Notes under the pieces: generated by a model
What the model saw: only the letters and a program-made list of their open reading frames with translations
What the model was told of the DNA's origin: nothing
Database searches by the model: none
Program-made: the position numbers and the translations under genes
Assembly: GCA_963422285.2 (NCBI GenBank)
Contig: CAXXJO010000002.1
Coordinates: 682,001-746,000 of the forward strand
Direction: 5' to 3'
Source of the DNA: VXYL01 sp963422285
GTDB lineage: Bacteria; Pseudomonadota; Gammaproteobacteria; Pseudomonadales; Azotimanducaceae
Length of the DNA stretch: 64,000 nt
In this document: positions 1 through 8,656 of the stretch, piece after piece
Layout of the letters: every line of letters begins with the position of its first letter
How positions within the stretch are numbered: the first letter of the stretch is position 1

Positions 1-638
1 GCCTCGAACTTCGGCAGCTGGCCCGTGCCCTCCAAAGCGTCGCGGTTGACCACATACGGCACATAGACTTCCTGGTAGCCGTGATCCGCGGCGTGGGTGT
101 CGATCATGAACTGGGTCAGCGCCCGGTGCAGCTTCGCCAGCGGGCCGTGCAGCACCGAGAAGCGGGCGCCGGCGACCTTCGCGGCCGCCTGCGTATCGAG
201 CAAGCCGGCCGCCAGGGCGACGTGATCTCGAGGCGGGAAGTTGAACTCCATCGGCTGGCGCCAGCGCCGCAGTTCCACGTTGTCCGCTTCGTCTCGTCCC
301 GCCGGAACGCTGTCGTCCGGCAGGTTGGGAATGGCCAAGGCGAACTCGTCGAGATCACCGCGCACCTTCTCGAACTCCGCCTTGGCGGCGGCGAGGCGAT
401 CGCCGAGGTCGCCGACCGCGGCGATCAGCGGCGCGATGTCGTGGCCAGCGGCCTTGGCGGCGCCGATTCTCGCCGAGGCGGTTCGTCGCTCGTTCTGCAG
501 CCGCTCGGTCTCGATCTGCAAGCGCTTGCGGCGGGATTCCAGCTGCCGGCATCGCGCCACGTCGAGCGCCATGCCCCGCCCTTGCAGGCGCTGCGCCACC
601 TCATCGAGATGCTGCCGCAAACGCCGTGGATCGATCAT
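1..638 (-). CDS. serS: Seryl-tRNA synthetase, N-terminal part (cut by window edge)
   Basis: Charges tRNA-Ser with serine in the cytoplasm. The translation starts MIDPRRLRQHLDEV and runs through a basic, charged helical arm (about residues 25-110), as in the tRNA-binding coiled coil of bacterial SerRS. It then reaches the start of the catalytic domain (LAAGLLDTQAAAKVAG, then ARFSVLHGPLAKLHRAL). About 212 residues are visible; the catalytic core and C-terminus lie outside the window. The ATG at 638-636 overlaps the TGA of the upstream fluC gene by four bases (ATGA), so the two are probably translationally coupled. Recognition is from characteristic sequence and is confident. Confidence 0.93.
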   Translation of the reverse strand, partial: MIDPRRLRQHLDEVAQRLQGRGMALDVARCRQLESRRKRLQIETERLQNERRTASARIGAAKAAGHDIAPLIAAVGDLGDRLAAAKAEFEKVRGDLDEFALAIPNLPDDSVPAGRDEADNVELRRWRQPMEFNFPPRDHVALAAGLLDTQAAAKVAGARFSVLHGPLAKLHRALTQFMIDTHAADHGYQEVYVPYVVNRDALEGTGQLPKFE

Positions 639-1003
639 GGCAGCGCGCCCGCCAAGCGGTGGCCGACGAAAGCGGCGGCGAGGCAGACTGCGACGCTGGC
701 CACCACATAGCCTACGGCCCAGCCGAAGCGCTCCTGATGCACCAGCAGCAGCGTGTCTGCGGAGAACGCCGAAAACGTGGTGAAGGCACCGAGCAGGCCG
801 GCCACCAGGAACGCCCGTCCGGTGGTCTCGAACCAGGGTACGCCAGACAGGTGGCCGATCAATGCGCCGATGGCGAAACAGCCGACGGCGTTGATCAGAA
901 ACGTGCCCCACGGCAGCGGCCACGGCGCGGCCAGGGTCTGCAAGCCGTAGCGGAGCACGGCCCCGCAGGCGCCACCGGCGGCAACCCAGAGGATGGTCTT
1001 CAC
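635..1003 (-). CDS. fluC: Fluoride exporter FluC/CrcB
   Basis: Small four-helix membrane protein that works as a dual-topology dimeric fluoride channel in the inner membrane. The 122-residue product has the family landmarks GGxxGAVLRYGL near the N-terminus, GTFLINAVGCFAIG in the second helix and the central GLLGAFTTFSAFS stretch that lines the pore. I chose the GTG at 1003 because AGGGAG lies about nine bases upstream and the length then matches the usual 120-130 residues; an ATG at 1096 would add 31 atypical residues. It sits between hspQ and serS. No fluoride-riboswitch-like sequence was recognised upstream. Confidence 0.9.
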   Translation of the reverse strand: MKTILWVAAGGACGAVLRYGLQTLAAPWPLPWGTFLINAVGCFAIGALIGHLSGVPWFETTGRAFLVAGLLGAFTTFSAFSADTLLLVHQERFGWAVGYVVASVAVCLAAAFVGHRLAGALP

Positions 1004-1085
1004 CCGCAGAAACTCCCTATCGGTTCGAATTGCGAAGTGTAGAACAGGCGAGGCGGGAGATACGAACCGTTGGCCCGGGACCGAG

Positions 1086-1394
1086 TCAATGCACATGCCG
1101 CGGCTGATAGCGCCTGCCGTCGTAGCTCTCGAAGTGCTGCCCTAGGAGGGGATGGTCGATCTGGCCGAGGTCGCGGCTGGCCGCCAAGTGGCGTTCGGCG
1201 ACATAGGTAGTGTGGGCGGCACCATCGACGAGGACATGGTACCAAGGCTGATCCCTGGGCGGGCGCGACAGGGCAACCTGCTGGTACCACTCATCGGACA
1301 GCGAGAACTCGGCGTCGACGCCGTAGATCGCGCCACGATAGCCGAACTTGCGGTGCCGGACGATCTGCCCGATGGCGAACTTGGCCGTGGTCAC
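1086..1394 (-). CDS. hspQ: Heat shock protein HspQ
   Basis: Small (102 residues) hemimethylated-DNA-binding-like protein. In enterobacteria HspQ is a specificity factor for Lon and binds unstable DnaA. Visible family features are KFAIGQIVRHRKFGYRGAIYGVD at the N-terminus (read in two parts), DEWYQQVA, and the conserved QPWYHVLVDG and TYVAERHL segments. The start is a GTG at 1394 inside GTGA, overlapping the ribE stop, which implies coupling with ribE. The C-terminus ends in a basic RRYQPRHVH tail. Its presence supports a gamma/betaproteobacterial host. Confidence 0.9.
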   Translation of the reverse strand: MTTAKFAIGQIVRHRKFGYRGAIYGVDAEFSLSDEWYQQVALSRPPRDQPWYHVLVDGAAHTTYVAERHLAASRDLGQIDHPLLGQHFESYDGRRYQPRHVH

Positions 1395-2041
1395 TGGTCG
1401 GAAGCGGTCGCGGATTCCGTCTGGCACCGCTCGATCAGGTCCGGCAGCATCGACCGCACGGTGTCCACGACGGCCTGGGTCTGGGCATCCACTTCCAGGT
1501 TCAGCCGGTCGCCGGGGGCCACTTGGTCGAAGTTGGTGCGAGCCAGGGTTTCCGGGATGAGGCTGACGGACAGGGTGGATTGCTGCCGATCGAGTGCCTG
1601 GATGGTCAGGCTGGCGCCGTTCAAGGCGACGAAGCCCTTCGGCATCAGGTAGCGCATCCACGGCTCCGGAACGACGATGGTAATCAGCCGATGGCCGTCG
1701 TCGGCTGAAACGTCGTCGACGACGACGGTAGCGGCGACATGTCCGGACAGGATGTGGCCGCCCACCTCGTCGCCGACCCGAAACGAGCGCTCTATGTTGA
1801 CCAAACTGCCGGTGCGCAGGGTGCCGAGGTTGGTCTGTTCCGTGGTTTCCTGGATGAGGTCGAAGTCCACCAGGGCACCATGGATAGCCACTGCGGTCAA
1901 GCAGGTGCCGTTGACGGCGACGGACGCGCCAGCTTGCAGCCCTTCGGCACAGGCGGCGAGATCGACGCGAAGCGAGGTGGCACCCGCCGTGCGCTCGATC
2001 CGAGCGACGCGGCCAACGTCCTGGACGATGCCGGTGTACAT
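1391..2041 (-). CDS. ribE: Riboflavin synthase (alpha chain)
   Basis: Last step of riboflavin synthesis: dismutation of two 6,7-dimethyl-8-ribityllumazines to riboflavin. The 216-residue product begins MYTGIVQDVGRV, the hallmark start of this enzyme, and shows the expected two lumazine-binding repeats: first with GASVAVNGTCLTAV, second with GHILSGHV and VALNGASLTI. Length is normal. It lies 13 bases downstream of the TPR gene of the TonB cluster and overlaps hspQ by four bases, so it may be read from the long upstream operon. No FMN riboswitch was seen upstream. Confidence 0.95.
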   Translation of the reverse strand: MYTGIVQDVGRVARIERTAGATSLRVDLAACAEGLQAGASVAVNGTCLTAVAIHGALVDFDLIQETTEQTNLGTLRTGSLVNIERSFRVGDEVGGHILSGHVAATVVVDDVSADDGHRLITIVVPEPWMRYLMPKGFVALNGASLTIQALDRQQSTLSVSLIPETLARTNFDQVAPGDRLNLEVDAQTQAVVDTVRSMLPDLIERCQTESATASDQ

Positions 2042-2054
2042 GCCTCCTCTGATG

Positions 2055-3437
2055 CTAGAGGCCGCGTGCCAGTTGCGCTCGACGCTCGCTCTCGCTATCG
2101 ATGTAGATGATCCACTGGTCCGCGGCGCGTTCTTCGTTGCGCATCCTGTCCCTGCGGGCCTCGCGCCGTATTTCGGCGAACAGCTTGCGCGCCGTAGCGA
2201 GCTTGTCCTGGTTGAACTGGCAGATGCCGAGGGTGATCTTGGTCCGCAACGGATTCTTCAGGCCCCCTTTCTCCAGTGCGTTCTCGGCCGCGGTTTGGCA
2301 TTTCTGGAACTCGTCCTTTTCCACATAGAGGGCGGATAGGCGGTCGTAGGTGACGCCATCCTCGGCGATCTTGGCGGCTTCCTCGAATACGGGAATAGCC
2401 TTGTCGCCATCCTGGGCAAGCTGGTAGGCTTGGCCGAGGGTTTGCAGGTTGATCAGATTGCGCTCGACGATGCCGTCGTCGAACCCTTGTTGCAGATGCT
2501 TGGAGGCGCGGTTGGGTATCTCGCTTTGCAGCAGCAGGCCGCCGTAGGAGCGGATGTCGCTCTCCTTCTCCAGATAGCCCCCGACATGGGCGGCTTCCAT
2601 CGTCCATAGCTGTTTGCCGGGCTGGTCCGTTTCGCCATATATGGAAGCCAGCGTCACCCAATAGACGCGCTTGGAGTAGTCCTTCACTAGGATTTCCAGG
2701 ATCTCGATCACCTTGGGCCAGTTCTCCTGCTCGAAGTACAGGAACTGCAGCATGGTCCACCACGATTCCTTCACCTGCCGGCAGCGTTTCCGAGCCAGCG
2801 CGACGACCAGCTCCAAGCGCTCGATGGCGTTTGCAAAATCCTTCATCTGGTAGTATATCTGGGCCATGTAGAAATGCGCATCGGGACCCGGGTTCTCGTT
2901 CTTGGCCAGCCACTCCTCCATTCTGGCCAGCGCCTTCTGGTACCACGGCAGGGCCTCGTCGCCGTCGTAGCTGTTGCCCTGGATGAAGTAGAGCTTGGAC
3001 AGCTGGTTCAAGGTGGTGTTCTCCACCGCTTCGGCGATGTCGGGCACTTGGGCCAGCACCTGCTCGTAGTGATGGATAGTGGCATTGATGTCGCCCATCT
3101 CGTAGTTGGCGTAGGCCAGCATGTTGTGGACTTGGCCGCGCTCGTTGCCATTGTAGCGGCGGCTGCGCTGCACCATGGTGTTCAGCAGTTCCATCGCCGC
3201 CGCCCACTGCTCGGTATCGATCAGTTCCTGGGCGTCCGACAGCCGTTTGAAAGTCGGTTCCGTGATATTCGGAACGCTCCGGGGCTTCTTCCTCTTGCCC
3301 GTCTCGCTGGTCTGGCTGGTATCGACGACGCATTCGGCGGCGAAGGCCGGCCCGGAGGACGGAACGCCCGCCGCGTCGAGGCCGGCCGAAACGCCGCCAA
3401 GCAGCAGCACGGCGGCGCGTGCGATGCGGGATGCCAT
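2055..3437 (-). CDS. Exported TPR-repeat protein of the TonB2-type cluster
   Basis: A 460-residue protein with an N-terminal signal (MASRIARAAVLLLGG) followed by many degenerate TPR-like helical pairs (for example AYANYEMGDINATIHHYEQVL, read around residues 85-110, and FYMAQIYYQMKDFANAIERL). It is probably periplasmic. In Shewanella and Vibrio TonB2 clusters, as I recall them, a TPR protein follows tonB2 and assists TonB-dependent uptake. The ATG at 3437 is preferred because GAGGAGG lies just upstream; the earlier in-frame ATG at 3488 would overlap tonB. It is the last gene of the cluster. Confidence 0.8.
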   Translation of the reverse strand: MASRIARAAVLLLGGVSAGLDAAGVPSSGPAFAAECVVDTSQTSETGKRKKPRSVPNITEPTFKRLSDAQELIDTEQWAAAMELLNTMVQRSRRYNGNERGQVHNMLAYANYEMGDINATIHHYEQVLAQVPDIAEAVENTTLNQLSKLYFIQGNSYDGDEALPWYQKALARMEEWLAKNENPGPDAHFYMAQIYYQMKDFANAIERLELVVALARKRCRQVKESWWTMLQFLYFEQENWPKVIEILEILVKDYSKRVYWVTLASIYGETDQPGKQLWTMEAAHVGGYLEKESDIRSYGGLLLQSEIPNRASKHLQQGFDDGIVERNLINLQTLGQAYQLAQDGDKAIPVFEEAAKIAEDGVTYDRLSALYVEKDEFQKCQTAAENALEKGGLKNPLRTKITLGICQFNQDKLATARKLFAEIRREARRDRMRNEERAADQWIIYIDSESERRAQLARGL

Positions 3438-3447
3438 GGCAGCCTCC

Positions 3448-4050
3448 TCAACCGTCCTGCAGCTCGAACACGATGCGGTTAAGAACACCGGCCACCTCGA
3501 TAGGCTCGCCGTTGATCACCTTGGGCTTGTACTTGAACTTCAGAGCCGCGTTGATGGCAGCGCGGTCGAAAATGCCCGGCGGCTTCGCCTCGACCACGAC
3601 CGGATCGCGCACGGCGCCAGTTGCGGTGACGGTGAATTGCAGCAGCACATAGCCTTCGATGCCCCGGGTCTGCGCCCGGCGCGGATAGATCGGCTGCACC
3701 TTGACGATGGGCAGGTACTCGCCGTCCGATGAGAACCCGCCAGTGCCGGACATGTCGATATCGACATCCACCTGCACCGCACCGATCTCCACGCCCATGG
3801 ACACATCGGTATCGAACGACGGCTTGGGCATGGTGGGGGGCGGCTCGTCGGGCGGTGGCGGCGGCTTCGGTTTGCGCTTCTTGACGATGACGTCCTGGTC
3901 CTCTTGAACACGAACGAAATCGATGACGCGGCCCTTGATGCCGCTATCGGTGGCTGCTTCCGGGTTGGCGATGATGGATCGCATCAACCACAGCAGGCCG
4001 AAGGTGACGACGGCGCCTAGCAGAACGCCTAGGGCATATCGCAGTACCAT
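3448..4050 (-). CDS. tonB: TonB-family energy transducer (TonB2 type)
   Basis: Links the inner-membrane proton-driven motor to outer-membrane receptors. The 200-residue product has one N-terminal membrane segment (VLRYALGVLLGAVVTFGLLW), a short proline/lysine stretch KKRKPKPPPPPDEPPP that would span part of the periplasm, and a C-terminal TonB fold with YPRRAQTRGIEGYV and FDRAAINAALKFKYKP. The short proline region is typical of TonB2-type proteins. The start at 4050 has AGGAGGG upstream; a longer reading to 4119 would enter exbD. It lies directly after exbD and before the TPR gene. Confidence 0.9.
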   Translation of the reverse strand: MVLRYALGVLLGAVVTFGLLWLMRSIIANPEAATDSGIKGRVIDFVRVQEDQDVIVKKRKPKPPPPPDEPPPTMPKPSFDTDVSMGVEIGAVQVDVDIDMSGTGGFSSDGEYLPIVKVQPIYPRRAQTRGIEGYVLLQFTVTATGAVRDPVVVEAKPPGIFDRAAINAALKFKYKPKVINGEPIEVAGVLNRIVFELQDG

Positions 4051-4063
4051 AATGGGTTCCCTC

Positions 4064-4480
4064 CTAATCGTCTTCGGTGGAAATCGCAACCTCGGTAAGG
4101 CCAACGCTCCGAGCTGCATCCAATACGGCCTTCAATTTTTCGTACTTGGCGCCGCGATCCGCCTGGATCACGAGGCCGCCTTTCGGGTTTTCCGTATGCA
4201 GCCGTTCGATGAACGCGCCCACGGCAGCTGCGTCGACCTTCTTCTTATCCACCCATATCTCGCCGGCAGCGTTGATCGCCACCAGTACGCTGACCGTGGG
4301 CTTCTGTTCCTTCGTAGCCGCCTCGGGGCGGACGATCTCGGTGCCGGGCTGCTTGATGAACGTCGCCGTCACGATGAAGAAGATCAGCATGATGAAGACG
4401 ACGTCGAGCATCGGCGTCAAGTTGATGTCGGCGTCTTCGCCCTTGCGACTGCTGAAACGGTCGCCTCGCATGATCGCCAT
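4064..4480 (-). CDS. exbD: ExbD-family proton channel subunit
   Basis: Single-pass inner-membrane protein that together with ExbB uses the proton gradient to drive TonB. The 138-residue product shows the classic INLTPMLDVVFIMLIFFIV segment, with the conserved membrane Asp of the PMLDVVF motif, then a periplasmic domain with IQADRGAKYEKLKAVLDAA. The start MAIMRGDRF fits the usual short cytoplasmic tail. It lies between exbB and tonB on the same strand, so the motor and transducer are made together. Confidence 0.93.
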   Translation of the reverse strand: MAIMRGDRFSSRKGEDADINLTPMLDVVFIMLIFFIVTATFIKQPGTEIVRPEAATKEQKPTVSVLVAINAAGEIWVDKKKVDAAAVGAFIERLHTENPKGGLVIQADRGAKYEKLKAVLDAARSVGLTEVAISTEDD

Positions 4481-4547
4481 AGGTCTACCCCTCCCGTATC
4501 GTGGCCCGGTCCATACCTGCTACCTTTGAAGCACCCTTTATGCGCCT

Positions 4548-5066
4548 TTAGTGATCCATCGTCAAGTGGTCTTGCAGCAGCTCCGTCTCGTAGAGGGTCT
4601 TGCGACGGAGGATGGTGGTTCCGAAGATGCCGGACAGCGAGGCGATCATGCCGCACATGGTCGGGATGGTGGCTTGGGAGACGCCGGCGGCCATGGAGCG
4701 GGCGTTGCCGCCCTGGGTGGCCATGGCGTCGAACACCGCGATCATGCCCGTCACCGTGCCCAAGAGGCCCAGCAAGGGGCATATAGCGACGCAGGTGAGG
4801 ATGATCGGGAAGCTGCCGCTGATGCGCTCCGTGGACTGGGATATCAGGGCGTCGCGCACGGCGTGGGCCGACCACGATCGACGTTCGCCGCGCGACTCCC
4901 AGATGCCGGTCACCTCGCGCACCATCCGCTTGTGCTCGGAACCGAAATACCACAGGCGCTCGATGATCAGCGTCCACATGAGGAACGTGGTGAGCGCGAT
5001 CAGGTACAGCACGTCGCCACCCTGGGCGAAGAACCCGGACAAGGCGATGTAGATGTCGTAGATCAT
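4548..5066 (-). CDS. exbB: ExbB/TolQ-family proton channel subunit (short, ExbB2 type)
   Basis: Three-helix motor protein pairing with ExbD. In this 172-residue protein the first helix (VLYLIALTTFLMWTLIIERL) is followed by a cytoplasmic region and the paired helices CVAICPLLGLLGTVTGMIAVF and PTMCGMIASLSGIFGTTIL, which carry the GLLGTVTGMI signature. Length matches short ExbB2 forms. It sits between the long TtpC-like protein (5112-6596) and exbD, as in TonB2 clusters of Vibrio and Shewanella. Confidence 0.92.
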   Translation of the reverse strand: MIYDIYIALSGFFAQGGDVLYLIALTTFLMWTLIIERLWYFGSEHKRMVREVTGIWESRGERRSWSAHAVRDALISQSTERISGSFPIILTCVAICPLLGLLGTVTGMIAVFDAMATQGGNARSMAAGVSQATIPTMCGMIASLSGIFGTTILRRKTLYETELLQDHLTMDH

Positions 5067-5111
5067 GGATCCACCCTCTCGATCATGCCGGCGCCTTCGA
5101 TGCCGTCCGCC

Positions 5112-6596
5112 CTAGTCCAGCGGTCGCCCGGATTCTTCGGCATGCATGGCGATGATGCCCTCGGACTGCTCCTCCAGCACGTGGATGATGGAGCGGCTGC
5201 GCTGGTTGACGATGGCGTGCAGCAGCGTCGTCGGGATGGCCACGCACAGGCCAAGCACCGTGGTCATCAGCGCCGTAGAGATGCCGCTGGCCATCGTCTT
5301 GGGGTCTCCGGCACCGAACAACGTGATGGACTGGAAGGTCTCGATCATGCCGACCACCGTGCCGAGCAGACCCATGAGCGGCGCGACGATGGAGATCACC
5401 TGGATGATGGTGATGCTGCGCGTCAGCGACGGCATCTCGGTGAGAATGGCCTCGCCGAGCTTGAGGGAGAGCGTCTCGGTGTCTATTTCCTTGTTGTCGT
5501 CGTAGACCTTGATGACCCGGCCGAGGGGGTTGTCCTCGCTCGGCGAGGCCGGCTGGCTGCGCTGCCGGTTGACCTTGGCGCCGACGAAGGTGAGGACGAT
5601 AAGCCGCTCGATGGCCATGAGCACACCGACGATGCCCACTAGAATGATGATCGAACCCATGTAGTCGCCCTGGCCGTCGCAGAACGGCAGATAGCACTGG
5701 CCCTTGGTGAAGCCACCGAACGGGGTGCCGACCATTTCGCCCAAGGTGGCCTTCTGGATGAGCAGGGAGATCAGCGACCCGCGGGTGGGGTCCACGGCGA
5801 AAGAGACCAGTTCGCCAGGAGCGGATTCGAACAACGCCTCGGCGGTGTTGGCGAATTGCGCTTCCGGCTGCCGGCCCAGCTCCACCAGAGACTGCAAGGT
5901 GAGGTCGTAGTTGATGTAGCCTTCTTCGCCAACGATGGCGAAGGAGCCGACGCGCACCAGTTCCGTCTCTACTTGGTCGCCATCGAGCATGTTGACCGTG
6001 CCGCTGAAACGGGTGACGCGGCCCGATTCGGTCATCTCCCGTTGCAGTTCGAACCACAGCCGCTCCATCTCTTCAATGGTGGCGAGCTGGGTGGACCTGC
6101 CCATCTTGGCGCCCAGTGCGCCAAGCCACTCACCGCGATTGGGGAATTCGGCGCTGATCAGCGAATCCTGGAACTTGCCGCGGGTATCGCCGGCTATCTG
6201 GGCGATGACGCCGAACAGCTCGCGCAAGGTGCCGAGCCGGTTGTCGTACTGCTCCTGCATCTGGCCGATGCGCCGTTCGTTCTCCTCGAAGGTGGTCTCC
6301 AGCCGTTCGCTTCGCCGTTCCTGGCGCCGCTTTTCGGCCTTGGCGTCGGCCAGCATCCTCGCCTGCTGATCCTTGCGGGCGCGGAACTCGGCCTCGCGGC
6401 GAACGTGCTCCTGGCTCTCCACCACCCGCCGATCCTCGACGTTCTTGAGCAGCTCGTCGAGGGTGTTCACTTCGACCACTTCGAGGTCGTCGCCGCTGGT
6501 CGCCTGTTCCTGGCCGACGGCGCCCAAGGTCCAGGACACGGCAGCGATGCCGAGGAAGATTCTGGCTGCGAGCTGCCGTCTCGTCTGTTGCTTCAT
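5112..6596 (-). CDS. TtpC-like long MotA/TolQ/ExbB protein
   Basis: A 494-residue protein with a signal peptide (MKQQTRRQLAARIFLGIAAV, ending near GAVGQEQ), a long charged coiled-coil region of about residues 40-150 (many EERR/ERRQERR-like runs), and a C-terminal TolQ/ExbB domain with three membrane segments and the motif LMGLLGTVVGMIETFQ. In Vibrio, TtpC is an extra subunit needed by the TonB2 motor. I chose MKQQTRRQ at 6596 because it begins a clean signal peptide two bases after the upstream stop; readings from 6710 overlap the DUF3450 gene. Ends in TAG. Confidence 0.85.
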   Translation of the reverse strand: MKQQTRRQLAARIFLGIAAVSWTLGAVGQEQATSGDDLEVVEVNTLDELLKNVEDRRVVESQEHVRREAEFRARKDQQARMLADAKAEKRRQERRSERLETTFEENERRIGQMQEQYDNRLGTLRELFGVIAQIAGDTRGKFQDSLISAEFPNRGEWLGALGAKMGRSTQLATIEEMERLWFELQREMTESGRVTRFSGTVNMLDGDQVETELVRVGSFAIVGEEGYINYDLTLQSLVELGRQPEAQFANTAEALFESAPGELVSFAVDPTRGSLISLLIQKATLGEMVGTPFGGFTKGQCYLPFCDGQGDYMGSIIILVGIVGVLMAIERLIVLTFVGAKVNRQRSQPASPSEDNPLGRVIKVYDDNKEIDTETLSLKLGEAILTEMPSLTRSITIIQVISIVAPLMGLLGTVVGMIETFQSITLFGAGDPKTMASGISTALMTTVLGLCVAIPTTLLHAIVNQRSRSIIHVLEEQSEGIIAMHAEESGRPLD

Positions 6597-6598
6597 GG

Positions 6599-7387
6599 CT
6601 AGTCCTCCACCTCGATCGGCACTGGCAGCAGGTTCAGACTCGCCTGCTTGCGCGCCATGCGGATGCCGTTGCGCACCGCCGCCTGATAGCTGTCGTCGAG
6701 CACCTGCCAACTACCCGCCTGCTCGTTCCAATAGCCGGTCTCCTGGCCGTCGCTGGTCTGGTAGACCAGGGCGATGCGACCGATGTGCAGGATGTCGGCG
6801 ACGCGTTCGTTGCCGTCGACGACGATCTTGCCGCTGTAGGAATCCATTGTGCGCCCATAGTCGTTCTCGATCTGATAGGCGTTGAGCACTTGGCTGAACT
6901 GCTCCGACATGGTGACGTCGGCGCGGTTGAGTATCTCTCGCAGCCGCTCGATGCGAGAGCCGCGCTCGTCGGCGCGGAACGGCAGGTCGTTGTCGATGAA
7001 CTGCTCCAAGGCGATGACCATGCGATCCATCAACGGCATCACTTGGCGCTGCACATCGGTGATCCGATCCATGTTGCCGCCGATCTCGGCCATCTCCCTT
7101 TCCTGGCCGGCGATCTGGCGATCGAGCTGGCGGTTGTAGACGCGCAAGCCCTCGATCTGCTTGAGCGTGGTCTTGTACTCGTCGTAGAGTTCGCGGGTTT
7201 CCTCGGTGAGAGCGTCCACCTTGGCTTGCGACGCCTTCGCCTGCTGGTTGATGCGCTCGGCGACGACGAAGATGTCGGCCAGCGTAGCAGCCCCGGCACC
7301 GGTAGCGAGCAGCCCCGCGATGCCGGCAGCGACGAGCGTTCCAAGGCCCGGGAGCCTCTTCTTCAAAGAGCTGTTGTTCATAGCCAT
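6599..7387 (-). CDS. DUF3450-type exported coiled-coil protein
   Basis: First gene of the TonB2-type cluster. The 262-residue product has a signal sequence (residues 1-35, ending ATGAGAATLADIF), then a long coiled coil (about residues 35-120 with INQQAKASQAKVDALTEE and LDRQIAGQEREMAEI), then a C-terminal domain with GKIVVDGNERVADILHIGR and LVYQTSDGQETGYWN. That arrangement matches DUF3450, found beside ttpC in marine gammaproteobacteria. Function unknown; probably a periplasmic partner of the motor. The start MAMNNSS is supported by the signal peptide, although the ribosome binding site is weak. Confidence 0.8.
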   Translation of the reverse strand: MAMNNSSLKKRLPGLGTLVAAGIAGLLATGAGAATLADIFVVAERINQQAKASQAKVDALTEETRELYDEYKTTLKQIEGLRVYNRQLDRQIAGQEREMAEIGGNMDRITDVQRQVMPLMDRMVIALEQFIDNDLPFRADERGSRIERLREILNRADVTMSEQFSQVLNAYQIENDYGRTMDSYSGKIVVDGNERVADILHIGRIALVYQTSDGQETGYWNEQAGSWQVLDDSYQAAVRNGIRMARKQASLNLLPVPIEVED

Positions 7388-7842
7388 ACCTACTGACTTC
7401 CTCAGTTGATGACGAACCAAGCGCGGCGCCTGAGCGAGGTGCTCGCGACCAGTCGGATCCCCTTCGCGTACTGCCTGCTGCACATTCATCCGCATCCGCA
7501 TCCGCGTCCATCCGCGCCTTGGGCGCTTTCCACTTCTTCGCGAGCGCCCGGCCTTGCGGCCCCGGCGCACGTTTCTGTTTTCCGCGTCTCCGGCCCCGCG
7601 GCCGAATCTCTTCTTCTATCCAGTATCCAGCTTCCCAGCTTCGCGCGGGGTGCGCCCTGTCCTCCGCGCTTGTGGCGCTTTGGAAGACATCGAGCTGAGC
7701 AGCCTGTGGCGCTTGGGATTCCCCGCCCCCTCGCTACAGGAACGCAAGGATCAACAACCGATTTCGTCTTGTCAACACGGAAATGCATGGGAATTTTCGC
7801 CGCCGCAACGGCCGCCGCCGGCTCTTGCCTCGCTGCGGCCCA
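7388..7842. other. 455-bp region without a recognised gene
   Basis: Lies between the TonB2-type cluster and the dienelactone hydrolase, both on the minus strand. It contains a short tandem repeat of the ATCCGC type (about 7488-7512) and a pyrimidine-rich tract (about 7600-7645). Reading frames here have no recognisable protein features. The cluster promoter would be expected near 7390-7480, but no convincing -35/-10 pair was identified. Confidence 0.5.
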
Positions 7843-8526
7843 TCACCCGATATGCGCCTCGAGCAACGCGATGGTACGCTGCCGTGCCAGGGCCGCCGAG
7901 GCGGCATGATGGCTGGCGCGATGATCGCAGTTGAAACCGTGATCGGCATCGTAGACATGCACCGGCACATCCGAAAGCGCTTGGCGGATCTTGTCCACGT
8001 CTGTCATCGGGATGTGCGCGTCGAGCTTGCCGAAGTGCAGAATCAGAGGGCACTTGGGTGTGCGCGCGCCGTCGGTGCGGTCGAACTCGGCGGCAATGCC
8101 GCCGCCGTAGTAGGCGGACGCGCAGGCGATGCCGTCGACTTGGCAGGCGGCGAGGTAGGTCGTCAGGCCGCCGTAGCAGTAGCCGACGACGCCGACCCGG
8201 CCGTACTTGGCGGCTTCCTCGACGGTGGCCTGGATGTCGCGCAGCGCATCCTCTCGGGCGAGGCTGCCGAAGGCGATGTCCCTACCGCGGCCCATGCTCT
8301 CGGCGTCGTAGCCTAGCTCCACATCGCGCTCGACGCGATCGAACAGCGCTGGCGCTAGGGCCGCGTAGCCTGCCGCGGCATAGCCCTCGGCCACCTCGCG
8401 GATGTGAGCGTTGACGCCGAATATCTCCTGGACGACCACCAAGCCTCCCTTCGGCTGTCCTTCCGGCAGCGCCTCGTAGACGCCGAATGCGTAGCCGTCT
8501 GCGGCGCGCAGCTGTCTCAAGCCCAT
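7843..8526 (-). CDS. Dienelactone hydrolase family protein
   Basis: Alpha/beta hydrolase of the DLH family (carboxymethylenebutenolidase type), cytoplasmic. The 227-residue product carries the family Cys-Asp-His triad: C117 in GYCYGG, D169 in GKLDAHIP and H196 in DADHGFNC. The N-terminal QEIFGVNAHIREVAEGYAAAGY is also typical (read in two halves). I prefer the ATG at 8526, preceded by AAGGGGGA, over the ATG at 8550. It is divergent from phoB. The natural substrate cannot be told from sequence. Confidence 0.9.
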   Translation of the reverse strand: MGLRQLRAADGYAFGVYEALPEGQPKGGLVVVQEIFGVNAHIREVAEGYAAAGYAALAPALFDRVERDVELGYDAESMGRGRDIAFGSLAREDALRDIQATVEEAAKYGRVGVVGYCYGGLTTYLAACQVDGIACASAYYGGGIAAEFDRTDGARTPKCPLILHFGKLDAHIPMTDVDKIRQALSDVPVHVYDADHGFNCDHRASHHAASAALARQRTIALLEAHIG

Positions 8527-8656
8527 CGATTTCCCCCTTACGTGGCTCATTGCGACGAACGATTGTAAGGCAAGCGGCCGCTTGCGATGTCATAATCATC
8601 AAAGTGTCACACTTCGCTGATAGCGTGTCGTCACGATTCATGCAGGGCTTGTCGCA

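Noticed and set aside
635..1096. Longer CrcB start at ATG 1096
   Set aside because: The added 31 residues are unlike the family; GTG 1003 with AGGGAG upstream gives normal length.
5112..6601. Genome-wide recoding of TAG as an amino acid
   Set aside because: Clean genes such as the TtpC-like and DUF3450 genes end with TAG at their normal length, so TAG is a stop here.
8586..8612. Pho box upstream of phoB
   Set aside because: Two TGTCA repeats exist but are 17 bp apart; a Pho box needs an 11-bp period.
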